Both the position numbers and the translations under genes were made by a program. From an uncultured Prevotella sp. (GTDB lineage Bacteria > Bacteroidota > Bacteroidia > Bacteroidales > Bacteroidaceae), in the NCBI GenBank assembly GCA_934272845.1, contig CAKQSF010000010.1, forward strand, positions 1 through 64,000: a stretch of DNA of 64,000 nt, written 5' to 3'. Each line of letters opens with the position of its first letter. The stretch's first letter is position 1. This document shows positions 27,949 to 37,744 of the stretch, piece after piece. The notes beneath the pieces were generated by a model, which worked only from the letters and a program-made list of their open reading frames with translations, ran no database searches and had not been told where the DNA came from.

Positions 27949-29058
27949 TTAAAGTTCTGCTTCTTTCATTCTCTCAGCGTTCTCTGCTACGGTCAGTGCA
28001 TCAATCATAGCCTGAATGTCTCCGCCGAGGAATCCCTGTAGGTCATGTGTAGTATATCCGATACGGTGGTCCGTTACACGTCCCTGTGGGAAGTTATAAG
28101 TGCGTATTTTGGCAGAACGGTCACCCGTAGAAACGAGTGTCTTACGTCTGTTGGCAATATCATCCAGATACTTCTGGTGCTCCTTATCATATATATACGT
28201 GCGCAGGCGTGCAAGCGCACGTTCCTTATTCTTAGGCTGGTCACGTGTTTCTGTACACTCTATAAGAATCTCTTCCGTCTCGCCTGTGTTAGGATTTTTC
28301 CACATATAGCGTGCGCGAACGCCAGACTCCACCTTGTTCACGTTCTGGCCACCAGCGCCACTAGAGCGGAAAGTATCCCATTTAATCTCGCCCTCGTTAA
28401 TCTGTACATCGAAAGCCTCGGCCTCAGGCAGTACGGCAACGGTGGCAGCAGATGTCTGCATACGTCCGTTACTTTCAGTAACAGGTACGCGCTGCACGCG
28501 GTGTACTCCTGATTCATATTTCAGTACACCATATACACCCTCACCGCTAACGGCAAAGTCTATCTCTTTGAAACCTCCCACGGCACCCTCGCTGACGTCA
28601 GTCACACTGAGGTTCCAACCTTTAGCGTCACAGAAGCGCTTGTACATATTAAACAAGTCGCCAGCAAAGAGGCATGCCTCATCACCACCAGTTCCGGCGC
28701 GAATTTCCATTTCTACATTCTTTGCATCCTCAGGGTCTTTCGGTACAAGAGCAATTTTAATTTCCTCTTCCAATCCTGGCTGTGCTGCCTCGTTCTCCTG
28801 CAGTTGCTCTCGAGCCATATCCTTAATTTCGGGGTCGCTCTCGTTAGCCAGAAGGTCCTTCGCTTCAGCGATAGCCTCTATGCAGTCTATGTATTTTTTG
28901 CGCAGTTTCATGATGTCACCGAGTTCCTTATATTCTCTCGTTAACTTCACAAAACGCTGTTGGTCAGCAATCACGGAAGGGTCAGTGATAAGTGTTGTAA
29001 CCTCCTCATAGCGTGCTTCCAGACCGTCAAGTTTCTGTAATATATTATTCTCTGCCAT
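27949..29058 (-). CDS. prfA: Peptide chain release factor 1
   Basis: 369 residues; terminates translation at UAA/UAG. The GGQ motif lies in RSSGAGGQNVNKVESGVRA, and the codon-recognition loop reads RVPVTESNGRMQTS (P-V-T, as in RF1 rather than the SPF of RF2). There is no internal frameshift site of the RF2 kind. It is 31 bp after purM. Confidence 0.96.
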   Translation of the reverse strand: MAENNILQKLDGLEARYEEVTTLITDPSVIADQQRFVKLTREYKELGDIMKLRKKYIDCIEAIAEAKDLLANESDPEIKDMAREQLQENEAAQPGLEEEIKIALVPKDPEDAKNVEMEIRAGTGGDEACLFAGDLFNMYKRFCDAKGWNLSVTDVSEGAVGGFKEIDFAVSGEGVYGVLKYESGVHRVQRVPVTESNGRMQTSAATVAVLPEAEAFDVQINEGEIKWDTFRSSGAGGQNVNKVESGVRARYMWKNPNTGETEEILIECTETRDQPKNKERALARLRTYIYDKEHQKYLDDIANRRKTLVSTGDRSAKIRTYNFPQGRVTDHRIGYTTHDLQGFLGGDIQAMIDALTVAENAERMKEAEL

Positions 29059-29089
29059 TTAGTTGCTTATCTGTCGTGTATCTTGTGGA

Positions 29090-30253
29090 TTAATAGTTAA
29101 ATTCACCGAACTCGCTCTTAATGGTAAGCGACTTCTTGCCCTCTTCTATGTGTCCAACGATCTGTGCGTCGATGTTGAATGATTTGCTTATCTCTATAAC
29201 CTTCTCTGCTGTCTCCGGAGCAACGTATATCTCCATGCGGTGACCCATGTTGAACACTTTGTACATCTCCTTCCAGTCCGTACCGCTCTGGTCGTGTATA
29301 AGTTTAAATAGAGGAGGAACAGGGAACATGTTATCTTTTATCACTCGACAGTTGTCGCTAACGAAGTGCAGCACCTTTGTCTGTGCGCCGCCAGTGCAGT
29401 GTACCATACCGTGAATTTCAGGACGCAGTTCGTCAAGCATCTTTTTGATTACAGGAGCATAGGTACGAGTAGGAGAGAGAACCAATTTGCCAGCGTTCAC
29501 TGGAGCCCCCTCAACAGCATCTTCAAAGCGACACTTGCCAGAATAAACAAGATCCTCTGGCACAGCGTGGTCGTAACTCTCAGGGTATTTCTCTGCATAA
29601 TACTTAGAGAATACATCGTGGCGAGCAGATGTCAGTCCGTTGCTACCCATGCCACCGTTGTATTCCTTCTCATAAGTAGCCTGTCCGAAACTAGCCAATC
29701 CTACGATGACATCCCCTGGGCGAATATTCGCGTTGTTGATAACGTCGCTACGCTTCATGCGGCACGTAACAGTAGAGTCGACGATAATGGTGCGAGTAAG
29801 GTCACCGACGTCAGCAGTCTCGCCACCAGTAGCGTATATGCCGACACCCATGTTGCGCATTTCGGCAAGCAGTTCGTCGGTACCGTTGATGATGGCAGAT
29901 ATAACATCGCCAGGAACGAGCATCTTGTTACGTCCGATGGTGCTTGAAACCAGAATGTTGTCAACAGCGCCAACACATAACAAATCATCCGTATTCATGA
30001 TAAGAGCATCCTGCGCGATACCCTTCCATACGCTCAAGTCGCCAGTCTCTTTCCAGTACATGTAAGCCAAACTTGACTTAGTTCCGGCACCGTCAGCGTG
30101 CATGATGTTACAGTATTCAGGGTCGTTGCCCAAGATGTCAGGGATTATTTTGCAGAAAGCCTGCGGATAAATACCTTTGTCGATGTTCTTTATGGCGTTG
30201 TGCACGTCCTCTTTCGCTGCGCTGACACCGCGCAACATGTATCTGTTGTCCAT
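29090..30253 (-). CDS. purM: Phosphoribosylformylglycinamidine cyclo-ligase (AIR synthetase)
   Basis: 387 residues; fifth step of purine synthesis, forming AIR. Recognisable segments are HADGAGTKSSLAYMY, DALIMNTDDLLCVGA, GIYATGGETADVGDLTRT, IVGLASFGQAT and the C-terminal FNMGHRMEIYVAPE. It is the first gene of the long minus-strand run, with a promoter directly upstream. purD is encoded at 35.6 kb on the other strand. Confidence 0.94.
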   Translation of the reverse strand: MDNRYMLRGVSAAKEDVHNAIKNIDKGIYPQAFCKIIPDILGNDPEYCNIMHADGAGTKSSLAYMYWKETGDLSVWKGIAQDALIMNTDDLLCVGAVDNILVSSTIGRNKMLVPGDVISAIINGTDELLAEMRNMGVGIYATGGETADVGDLTRTIIVDSTVTCRMKRSDVINNANIRPGDVIVGLASFGQATYEKEYNGGMGSNGLTSARHDVFSKYYAEKYPESYDHAVPEDLVYSGKCRFEDAVEGAPVNAGKLVLSPTRTYAPVIKKMLDELRPEIHGMVHCTGGAQTKVLHFVSDNCRVIKDNMFPVPPLFKLIHDQSGTDWKEMYKVFNMGHRMEIYVAPETAEKVIEISKSFNIDAQIVGHIEEGKKSLTIKSEFGEFNY

Positions 30254-30282
30254 TAGCCTTACTTTATTTTATATATTTGTTG

Positions 30283-30314
30283 CAAAGTTACGAAAAATAT
30301 TTATAAATAACAAG
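30283..30314 (-). promoter_or_regulatory. purM operon promoter
   Basis: On the minus strand CTTG (30311-30314), a 20-bp spacer and TAACTTTG (30283-30290), 30 bp before the purM start. Confidence 0.75.
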
Positions 30315-30465
30315 AGAATGGTGTGCAAATGTATTTATAAAAGTTAAAAATGTTAATTGCTTCGTTTTCTGTATTCTTTTGCGAATGACTATTTAGGCTT
30401 GAGAAGCATAATAAAGTGTGAATTGCTATATGTCTGTGTAACAATAAGTTATAAAAAGACATATT

Positions 30466-30576
30466 GTTACTATGTAATTAGCCCTTTTTTACCTTGTGAT
30501 TTGGCCCTGATTACAATGTGATTTGGTGCTGATTACAATGTAATTAAGTAGTGATTACTTTTTGAAGTGTACTGAA
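30466..30576. repeat. 22-bp tandem array, palindromic class (copy 2)
   Basis: TTAC occurs at 30467, 30489, 30511, 30533 and 30555, exactly 22 bp apart five times, and most units continue with GTAATTA or GTGATTTGG 7 bp later. It is the most regular member of this class. It lies in the 588-bp divergent region between purM and the serine acetyltransferase gene; the remainder of that region shows nothing further except the two promoters. Confidence 0.8.
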
Positions 30577-30787
30577 TGATTTCAGAATCGCGTGAAATGT
30601 TAAATGTAAGCATAGTAATGTGACTGTTTTTAGGTTATGTTAACAGTGTGGATTGGTGTGGTGTTAGGGTTCTCTTTTTGTTTGCTCGTTTGTGCTTTTG
30701 TGTTGAAAATGGCTTTAAAATGTAACAACTTGATTCAGGGAACTGCTCCTGCAAAGTGGCGTATGTAATATAAAATAAGGTAAAAAA

Positions 30788-30819
30788 TTTGGGTATTTCA
30801 ACAGAAATTGTTAACTTTG
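30788..30819 (+). promoter_or_regulatory. Serine acetyltransferase promoter (full consensus)
   Basis: TTTG (30788-30791), a 20-bp spacer and TAACTTTG (30812-30819), 22 bp before the ATG. Confidence 0.85.
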
Positions 30820-30841
30820 TCCCGAATTTGTATATAAAAGT

Positions 30842-31762
30842 ATGAACAGCATATCAGACACAATTAATGCGGCGGTGGATGCCTTGTCATCACCGAAAAG
30901 TCTTGAAGGGCTTTTTCATCAGGTACATGAGAATGTTCCGTTGCCGTCAAATGCAGCCCTTGAAGAGATAGTCGACCTTGCGAGAGGTATACTTTTTCCT
31001 GGGTATTTCGGGCAAACTAAGGTAACGCAAGAGACGATAAAATACCATGTGGGAGTGGCTTTAGAACGCTTCTGCCGTTTGTTGAAAAAACAGATAATGG
31101 CAGGTATGTGCTTCTGTCTTGCCGAAGATGAGGAGGTGTCGGTGAGCGAGGTGCGCGAGAAGGCTCTTGCTATAACGGAGGAAATAGTGCGTCGTCTGCC
31201 AAAGATGAGGCAGGTGCTCGCTATGGATGTGGAAGCGGCATATAACGGTGACCCTGCTGCTACGAGTTTTGGTGAGATTATTAGTTGTTACCCAGTGATA
31301 CGAACATTGACAAACTATCGTTTGGCGCATGAATTACATTTGCTCGGTGTGCCGTTGATACCGCGAATGATAAGTGAACTGGCACATTCTGAGACGGGGA
31401 TAGATATTCATCCTGCTGCTGAGATTGGTCATCATTTTACCATAGACCATGGTACGGGAGTCGTGATAGGTGCTACGTGTATCATTGGTAATAATGTGAA
31501 ATTATATCAAGGTGTTACGCTCGGCGCGCTGTCGTTCCCGCTTGATGAAGATGGTAATCCTATAAAGGGAATACCTCGCCATCCGATATTGGGCAATGAT
31601 GTGATAGTTTACAGTAACGCCACAATACTTGGACGTATTAAGATCGGTGATAGGTCGGTGATAGGGGCCAACAGGTGGGTGACGGATAATATAGCACCTG
31701 ATACAAAAATCTATAAGAACGTAAAAATGTTCAGAGGGTTTGAGAATGGTTACGGTATATGA
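30842..31762 (+). CDS. cysE: Serine O-acetyltransferase
   Basis: 306 residues; makes O-acetylserine for cysteine synthesis. An N-terminal helical domain of about 170 residues is followed by the hexapeptide beta-helix: ETGIDIHPAAEIGHHFTIDHGTGV (catalytic His), VKLYQGVTLGALSF and KIGDRSVIGANRWVTDNI. The long N-terminus fits the EpsC/SatA type found in Bacteroidetes. Monocistronic from a consensus promoter. Confidence 0.92.
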   Translation: MNSISDTINAAVDALSSPKSLEGLFHQVHENVPLPSNAALEEIVDLARGILFPGYFGQTKVTQETIKYHVGVALERFCRLLKKQIMAGMCFCLAEDEEVSVSEVREKALAITEEIVRRLPKMRQVLAMDVEAAYNGDPAATSFGEIISCYPVIRTLTNYRLAHELHLLGVPLIPRMISELAHSETGIDIHPAAEIGHHFTIDHGTGVVIGATCIIGNNVKLYQGVTLGALSFPLDEDGNPIKGIPRHPILGNDVIVYSNATILGRIKIGDRSVIGANRWVTDNIAPDTKIYKNVKMFRGFENGYGI

Positions 31763-31857
31763 TGCCGTAATGAAAATAAGAAGATTATAAAATAAAAATT
31801 TTTAAAAAATAATATGCTCGGTACCTCGTAACGAAACGGGTGGGGCGAAGAGAGTTT

Positions 31858-33354
31858 ATGGAATTTGAGATGATAGCCAAGACCTTTATGGGTCTTGAGA
31901 ACATACTGGCGCAGGAATTGATGGAGTTAGGTGCCAATAATGTTGAGAAAGGCAGACGCATGGTGTCATTTACGGGCGATAAGGCGTTAATGTATCGTGC
32001 AAACTTCTGTTTGAGAACAGCAATACGTATCCTGAAACCAATAGCACATTTCCGCGCGAAGTCTGCTGACCAGATGTATGATGAAATCAAAAAAATAGAC
32101 TGGGGGCAGTATATTGGTGAGGGAAAGACCTTTACTGTAGACTCTGTTGTGTACAGTGAAGAGTTTAGTAACTCTCGTTTTGTGACCTATAAGGTAAAGG
32201 ATGCTATCGTTGATCAGTTCCGTGAGCGTACTGGTAAACGTCCTAATATCTCGGTTGCTGACCCTGATATTAGAATTAATATACACATTGCAGAGGATAA
32301 GGCAACGGTGTCTCTTGACTCAAGTGGTGAGTCTCTGCATCGTCGTGGCTATCGTCAGGAGACCGTGGAAGCACCTTTGAACGAGGTACTTGCTGCTGGT
32401 ATGATTATGATGACGGGCTGGAAGGGCGAGACAGACTTTATAGACCCAATGTGCGGAAGTGGTACGCTCCCTATCGAGGCCGCTTTAATAGCACGCAACA
32501 TTGCTCCAGGTGTGTTCCGTAAGGAGTATGCTTTTGAGAAATGGCCTGACTTTGACGCAGACTTGTTTGATGATATATATAATGACGACAGTAATGAACG
32601 CGAGTTTGAACATCATGTTTATGGCTACGATATAGATTTTATGGCTGTAAATATGGCGAAGACAAACGTTAAGGCGGCAGGTCTTTCGTCTGTAGTCACT
32701 ATAGAACAACAGGACTTCCGTGACTTTAAAGGTCATGCAGAGAAAGCGATAATTGTGACGAACCCACCGTATGGTGAGCGTATATCAACACCAAATCTTC
32801 TTGAAACTTATAAGATGATAGGTGAAAGACTGAAAAAGGCATTCAAGGATGGAGACGCTTGGATACTCTCTTATCGTGAGGAATGTTTCCAGCAGATAGG
32901 ACTTAAGCCAAGTGTTAAGATACCTCTTTATAATGGTTCGCTTGAGTGTGAGTTCAGAAAGTATGGCATCTTCGATGGAAAATTCAAGGACTTCCGTGCT
33001 GAGGGTGGTGTGCTGAAGACTGAAGAAGAAAAACGCCAAATGGCGGAGAAACGTCGTTCATGGCATAAGGCAGACTATGAGAAGAAACAGGAAGAGCGCG
33101 TGGATAATGAGGAGGCGGATATCCTGTCTTTTAAGTTTAAGTCTTTAGAGAAACAGAGAGCCGACCGCAAGGGACGTGAACGTAAGGCCTTTGATGGTGA
33201 GCGTAAGTCGTTTAGTCGTGATCGTAAGTCTTTTGGGGATAGAGAGGAACGTCCTTTCAAGAAAGGCGGCAAGCCATTCCGACAGAAGGAGACAAGGGCT
33301 GACAGACAAAGCATGCGCAAGAGTTTCTTTAATAAAGGTGATAAAGAGGATTAA
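31858..33354 (+). CDS. THUMP-domain class I rRNA N2-guanine methyltransferase (RlmL N-terminal-half type)
   Basis: 498 residues from ATG 31858; a GTG 18 bp earlier is possible. N-terminal ferredoxin-like/THUMP region (residues 1 to about 165), then the UPF0020 methyltransferase domain with LHRRGYRQETVEAPLNE, the SAM site DPMCGSGTLPIEAA and catalytic NPPYGERI. This matches the N-terminal half of E. coli RlmL (23S G2445); the RlmK half is absent. The last 110 residues are an extra, low-complexity Arg/Lys/Phe-rich tail (repeats such as GERKSFSRDRKSFGDR) likely to bind RNA. The gene overlaps the start of the next by 17 bp. Confidence 0.88.
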   Translation: MEFEMIAKTFMGLENILAQELMELGANNVEKGRRMVSFTGDKALMYRANFCLRTAIRILKPIAHFRAKSADQMYDEIKKIDWGQYIGEGKTFTVDSVVYSEEFSNSRFVTYKVKDAIVDQFRERTGKRPNISVADPDIRINIHIAEDKATVSLDSSGESLHRRGYRQETVEAPLNEVLAAGMIMMTGWKGETDFIDPMCGSGTLPIEAALIARNIAPGVFRKEYAFEKWPDFDADLFDDIYNDDSNEREFEHHVYGYDIDFMAVNMAKTNVKAAGLSSVVTIEQQDFRDFKGHAEKAIIVTNPPYGERISTPNLLETYKMIGERLKKAFKDGDAWILSYREECFQQIGLKPSVKIPLYNGSLECEFRKYGIFDGKFKDFRAEGGVLKTEEEKRQMAEKRRSWHKADYEKKQEERVDNEEADILSFKFKSLEKQRADRKGRERKAFDGERKSFSRDRKSFGDREERPFKKGGKPFRQKETRADRQSMRKSFFNKGDKED

Positions 33355-35503
33355 AATATTGTCATTAGCCCTATTTGCGGCATTGAATGTAATGGCACAA
33401 CAGAAGTTATTTACGCTTGAAGACCTTAATTTTGGCGGTACACACTATCACGAGATGACGCCTGAGAGACGTTATTATGCTTGGTGGGGTGAGGAATTGG
33501 TACGCAAAGATGTTGATGGCGTATATAATATAGATAAGACATCAGGAGAGGAACGCTTGCTTTTCTCTCTTGATGATATCCTTGATATGAAAGATTACGC
33601 CGAGGAGGTAATAGGAACAAATCTCCTTAACGTAACGCTTCCTTACGCAGGGAAAACGTTGGCGTGTGTTATTGCGCCTAAGAAGCGACTGCTCTACGAC
33701 TTCCAAAAGAAACAAGTAGTGTGGAGTCAGGCGCGGACAGGCTCACTTGAATGGAACTCGGAGAGCCGTGTTGACGCTTATTCTAAGGACGATAACTTGT
33801 GGATCAGACTAGCAGACGGCACAGAGAGACAGTTGACGGAGGACGGTTCACGTGAGATAGTCTATGGAAGAAGCGTACACAGAAATGAATTTGGCATTTC
33901 AAAAGGAACGTATTTCTCGCCTGATGGTAATAGGTTAGCGTTCTACAGAATGGACCAATCCATGGTGACCGATTATCCACAGGTGAACACTTTCGGGAGG
34001 ATTGCCATACAAGAGCCTGACAAATACCCTATGGCGGGCATGAAAAGCCATGAGGTGACAGTAGGGGTACATGACATAAAAAAGAATGTTACGGTTTACC
34101 TTAAAGCAGGAAACCCTGCTGATAGGTACTTCACAAATATCTCGTGGAGTCCAAATGGTAATAGCATATACCTCTATGAACTAAATCGTGACCAGAATAT
34201 TGCAACGCTCAACGAGTATGACGCTGTGACAGGTGAGAAAATAAGAACACTTGATACAGAGACGGATGAGCGATACGTGGAACCACAACACCCAGTCAAG
34301 TTTATTCCATGGGATAACACACGCTTTGTGGCATGGAGTCAAAAAGACGGGTATTGGCACCTGTATCTTTATGACGTGAAGAGCGGAAAGGTGCAGAGGC
34401 AGTTGACAAAGGGACAATGGGTGGTGCTAAACCTGTTAGGCTTCTGTAAGGAGACGAACAGCGTTATAATTCTGGCAAATAAAGAAAGCCATTTACAACG
34501 TAATGTATATGCTGTAAATCTTACATCGGGTGAGATGAAACAACTGGATAATGGTAGTGGCGTTCATGACGTTATGCTATCAGAAAACAGTAGGTATATG
34601 GTGGATGAATGGGCTGCCCCTGAGGTACCTAAAGTCTTTACCCTTACTAACGTTAAGGCAATGCAGAGCGGAAAGAATGTGGTGGCTACAAGAAAACTAT
34701 TCGAAAGCCGTAATCCTTGGGCGGAATATGCCGTGCCACAGTACAGAACGGGCACGTTGACGGCTGCAGATGATACCACAACACTGTATTGGCGCATGGT
34801 GCTACCACATGATTTTACACCAGAAAAGAAATATCCAACGGTGGTATATGTGTATGGAGGACCACACGCTCACCTTGTTGAAGCCTCATGGCATTGGGGG
34901 GCACGTAGTTGGGAGACGTATATGGCACAGAATGGTTATATCGTCTTCGTACTCGATGGCAGAGGGTCTGAGAATAGAGGAAAGAAGTTTGAGCAAGTAA
35001 CATATCGCAAATTGGGACAGGAAGAGATGAAAGACCAAATGCGCGGTGTTGATTATCTGCGCACATTGCCTTATGTTGACATGAATAGACTCGGCGTACA
35101 TGGATGGAGTTACGGAGGGTTCATGACCATAAGTCTTATGACTAATTATCCCGACGTATTCAAAGTGGGCGTTGCAGGGGGACCGGTGATAGACTGGAAG
35201 TGGTATGAGGTGATGTACGGAGAACGTTATATGGACACACCAGAGACTAATCCAGAAGGGTATGAGATGACGTCTCTGCTGTCAAAGGCAAAGAATCTTA
35301 AGGGTAGGTTGCAGATAATAATAGGTATGAACGACCCTGTTGTCGTACCACAGCATGCGCTGCAGTTCCTTAACGCCTGTAACGAAGCAGGTACACAGCC
35401 CGACTTTTATGTTTATCCAGGAGAGGAACACAATATGATGGGACACTTGTCAGTGCATCTGCATGAACGAATAACGAGATACTTCAATGATTTCTTAAAA
35501 TAA
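33338..35503 (+). CDS. ptpA: Prolyl tripeptidyl peptidase-like S9 serine protease
   Basis: 721 residues from GTG 33338, which gives a proper signal peptide ([20 protein letters not shown]); an earlier ATG would lie deep in the preceding gene. The N-terminal beta-propeller (DPPIV_N, about 70-470) is followed by an alpha/beta-hydrolase domain with Ser591 in HGWSYGGFM, Asp666 in NDPVV and His698 in GEEHNMMG. The C-terminal region resembles P. gingivalis PtpA ([24 protein letters not shown]) more than its DPP4. It probably removes tripeptides with proline in the third position in the periplasm. The specificity call is from recall, not alignment. Confidence 0.83.
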   Translation: MIKRIKILSLALFAALNVMAQQKLFTLEDLNFGGTHYHEMTPERRYYAWWGEELVRKDVDGVYNIDKTSGEERLLFSLDDILDMKDYAEEVIGTNLLNVTLPYAGKTLACVIAPKKRLLYDFQKKQVVWSQARTGSLEWNSESRVDAYSKDDNLWIRLADGTERQLTEDGSREIVYGRSVHRNEFGISKGTYFSPDGNRLAFYRMDQSMVTDYPQVNTFGRIAIQEPDKYPMAGMKSHEVTVGVHDIKKNVTVYLKAGNPADRYFTNISWSPNGNSIYLYELNRDQNIATLNEYDAVTGEKIRTLDTETDERYVEPQHPVKFIPWDNTRFVAWSQKDGYWHLYLYDVKSGKVQRQLTKGQWVVLNLLGFCKETNSVIILANKESHLQRNVYAVNLTSGEMKQLDNGSGVHDVMLSENSRYMVDEWAAPEVPKVFTLTNVKAMQSGKNVVATRKLFESRNPWAEYAVPQYRTGTLTAADDTTTLYWRMVLPHDFTPEKKYPTVVYVYGGPHAHLVEASWHWGARSWETYMAQNGYIVFVLDGRGSENRGKKFEQVTYRKLGQEEMKDQMRGVDYLRTLPYVDMNRLGVHGWSYGGFMTISLMTNYPDVFKVGVAGGPVIDWKWYEVMYGERYMDTPETNPEGYEMTSLLSKAKNLKGRLQIIIGMNDPVVVPQHALQFLNACNEAGTQPDFYVYPGEEHNMMGHLSVHLHERITRYFNDFLK

Positions 35504-35564
35504 AGCATGGCTATTGCCGTTATATAATATAAGGAATAACAACAAACCACAATATAAACTAACA

Positions 35565-36842
35565 ATGAACATATTGCTTTTGGGTTCGGGCGGCCGTGAA
35601 CACGCCCTCGCATGGAAAATAGCACAGAGTGAGAAATGTGACAAACTCTTTATCGCACCAGGAAACGCAGGAACGCAAGGTGTAGGTGGTAAGGGGGAGA
35701 ACGTAGCCATGAAGGCCGATGACTTTGAGGCAATCAAGCAGTTCGTTGTTGCCAATAGTGTTGACATGGTAGTCGTTGGACCTGAGGATCCGCTCGTAAA
35801 AGGCATCTATGATAATCTTAAAGAGGATGCTCGTACTGCCAATGTGCCAGTTATTGGACCATCAAAAGCAGGGGCAGTGCTTGAAGGTTCTAAGGATTTC
35901 GCAAAGGCTTTCATGAAGAGACACAACATTCCGACAGCAGCGTATGAGACGTTTGACGGTGAGCACCTGGAGGAAGGACTGAAGTTCTTGGAAACACTAC
36001 AGGCACCATACGTACTGAAGGCTGACGGTCTTTGCGCAGGAAAAGGAGTGCTGATACTTGATACACTTGAAGAAGCGAAGAAGGAACTGAAGGAAATGCT
36101 GGGCGGTATGTTCGGCAATGCTTCATCACGAGTGGTGATAGAGGAATTTCTTAGCGGTATAGAGTGTTCTGTATTCGTATTGACAGACGGCAAAAACTAT
36201 AAGATCTTGCCAGAGGCGAAGGACTATAAGCGTATTGGCGAAGGTGATACAGGACTCAATACTGGCGGTATGGGCAGCGTAACACCAGTGCCATTCGCTA
36301 CAAAGGAATGGATGAAGAAGGTTGACGAGCGCATCATTCGTCCTACGGTTGAGGGATTGGCAGAGGAGAATATCTGCTACAAAGGATTTATATTCTTTGG
36401 ACTTATCAACGTGAAAGGCGAACCAATGGTAATAGAATATAACTGCCGCATGGGTGACCCTGAGACTGAGAGCGTGATGTTGCGACTTAAATCAGACCTT
36501 GTTGACTTGTTTGAAGGAGTTGCTGCAGGTGACCTTGACAAACGAAATATTGAGTTTGACGAGCGTAGTGCCGTTTGCGTAATGATGGTAAGCGGTGGCT
36601 ACCCACAGGCTTACAAGAAGGGATTCCCTATTACAGGCATAGAGAATGTGGAGGGATCTATCGTGTTCCATAGTGGAACGAAGATGCAGAACGGACAGAT
36701 CGTTACGGACGGTGGACGTGTTATCTGCGTAAGTTCTTATGGAAAGGACAAGGAAGAAGCACTGCAGAAGTCATTCAAGGAAGCGGAGAAAATTCACTTC
36801 GAGGGTAAGTATAACCGTAGAGACATAGGTAAGGACCTTTAA
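35565..36842 (+). CDS. purD: Phosphoribosylamine-glycine ligase
   Basis: 425 residues from ATG 35565; the 17 earlier codons are not conserved-looking. It is the GAR synthetase of purine synthesis, with an ATP-grasp fold: N-terminal [45 protein letters not shown], the metal/ATP segment [12 protein letters not shown] and [12 protein letters not shown]. It is 62 bp after ptpA and 4 bp before the next frame, so probably co-transcribed with both. Confidence 0.95.
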   Translation: MNILLLGSGGREHALAWKIAQSEKCDKLFIAPGNAGTQGVGGKGENVAMKADDFEAIKQFVVANSVDMVVVGPEDPLVKGIYDNLKEDARTANVPVIGPSKAGAVLEGSKDFAKAFMKRHNIPTAAYETFDGEHLEEGLKFLETLQAPYVLKADGLCAGKGVLILDTLEEAKKELKEMLGGMFGNASSRVVIEEFLSGIECSVFVLTDGKNYKILPEAKDYKRIGEGDTGLNTGGMGSVTPVPFATKEWMKKVDERIIRPTVEGLAEENICYKGFIFFGLINVKGEPMVIEYNCRMGDPETESVMLRLKSDLVDLFEGVAAGDLDKRNIEFDERSAVCVMMVSGGYPQAYKKGFPITGIENVEGSIVFHSGTKMQNGQIVTDGGRVICVSSYGKDKEEALQKSFKEAEKIHFEGKYNRRDIGKDL

Positions 36843-36846
36843 TACG

Positions 36847-37536
36847 TTGCATAACATACTGTTATATAATAAAATTTCGCTATTGTTCCTGCTCGGGGCA
36901 ATAGCGTATGGCGTAATGACAGTGGGCAATATGTCGGCTGTCGTTACGCTGATACTGTCGCTTGCTACGGTATTCTTGGTAAAGAGTTCGCAGGAAAAGG
37001 ACAGTGTCAGGTACACCTATATGGCGGGATTTACTCTTACGTTGGCTGCGATGGTGTGGCCTTACGTTGTTGTTCTGCTGTTACTCTTCCTGTGTTTCCT
37101 CGTAAAACCACTGGAAGTTATAACCTTGCGTAATGTTATGTCGATGCTCTTGGGAGTGCTCTCACCGTTGTGGCTCTATCTACCTGTGTGGTTGTATGGG
37201 CATGTTGTCGCAATGGATTGGAAGCAAGTGCAGGAGCATTACATGGGGTATCTGACGTCAATAAACTTTTTTGACTATGGCGAGGTTACAGTTTTGCAGG
37301 CGGCTATCTATGGGATACTGCTGTTACTGTTCCTTGGGCTCATCGTTCGTAGGTCTACTTATCGCTTCAAAGGCAAACTGTTCGTAAGAAGACAGCGAGC
37401 GGTTTATATCACATTGGTGTGGGCTGTGGCACTCATAATGGTAGTGTTACCGTCACTGTCAGATTGGCTTCTGCCACTGATGGCAACATTTATTGGACCT
37501 GTTGCCGCTCAAGTAGTGATGGGAGACGATAGATAG
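36847..37536 (+). CDS. Integral membrane protein of unknown function
   Basis: 229 residues if TTG 36847 is the start; this begins 4 bp after purD and preserves the first membrane helix. The next in-frame ATG would cut into it. About six hydrophobic helices: ISLLFLLGAIAYGVMTVG, VVTLILSLATVFLV, MAGFTLTLAAMVWPYVVVLL, a WLYLPVWLYG segment, a leucine-rich ILLLLFLGLIV and AVYITLVWAVALIMVVLP. No catalytic motif or family is recognised. Tight spacing to purD implies co-expression; a 22-bp tandem array begins at its stop codon. Confidence 0.7.
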   Translation: MHNILLYNKISLLFLLGAIAYGVMTVGNMSAVVTLILSLATVFLVKSSQEKDSVRYTYMAGFTLTLAAMVWPYVVVLLLLFLCFLVKPLEVITLRNVMSMLLGVLSPLWLYLPVWLYGHVVAMDWKQVQEHYMGYLTSINFFDYGEVTVLQAAIYGILLLLFLGLIVRRSTYRFKGKLFVRRQRAVYITLVWAVALIMVVLPSLSDWLLPLMATFIGPVAAQVVMGDDR

Positions 37537-37701
37537 TAGCCTTTGAACTGCTGAACAGTAGCCTTTAAACTACTGAATAGTAGTCTTTAAACTGCTGAAA
37601 AGTAGTCTTTAAACTGCTGAAAAGTAGTCTTTAAACTGCTGAATAGTAGTCTTTAAACTGCTGAATAGTAGTCTTTAAACTGCTGAATAGTAGTCTTTAA
37701 A
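37535..37701. repeat. Near-perfect 22-bp tandem array, class B (7.6 units)
   Basis: Units begin at 37535, 37557, 37579, 37601, 37623, 37645, 37667 and 37689 (the last partial), each AGTAGTCTTTAAACTGCTGA plus two bases. The first two units carry most of the changes; the last ones are identical, a pattern expected of recent expansion at one end. There are no spacers, so it is not CRISPR. It starts within the stop codon of the upstream gene and ends 44 bp before the YqaA-family gene. Confidence 0.95.
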
Positions 37702-37744
37702 ATACCGATATTATAAAGTTAAAACACCTACACAAGACAGGAAA

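Noticed and set aside
27949..29058. Programmed frameshift in the release factor gene
   Set aside because: The gene is RF1 (PVT motif) with one continuous frame; the frameshift is a feature of RF2.
33176..33337. An earlier ATG start for the PtpA-like protease
   Set aside because: It lies deep within the preceding methyltransferase gene and would destroy the signal peptide; GTG 33338 restores it.
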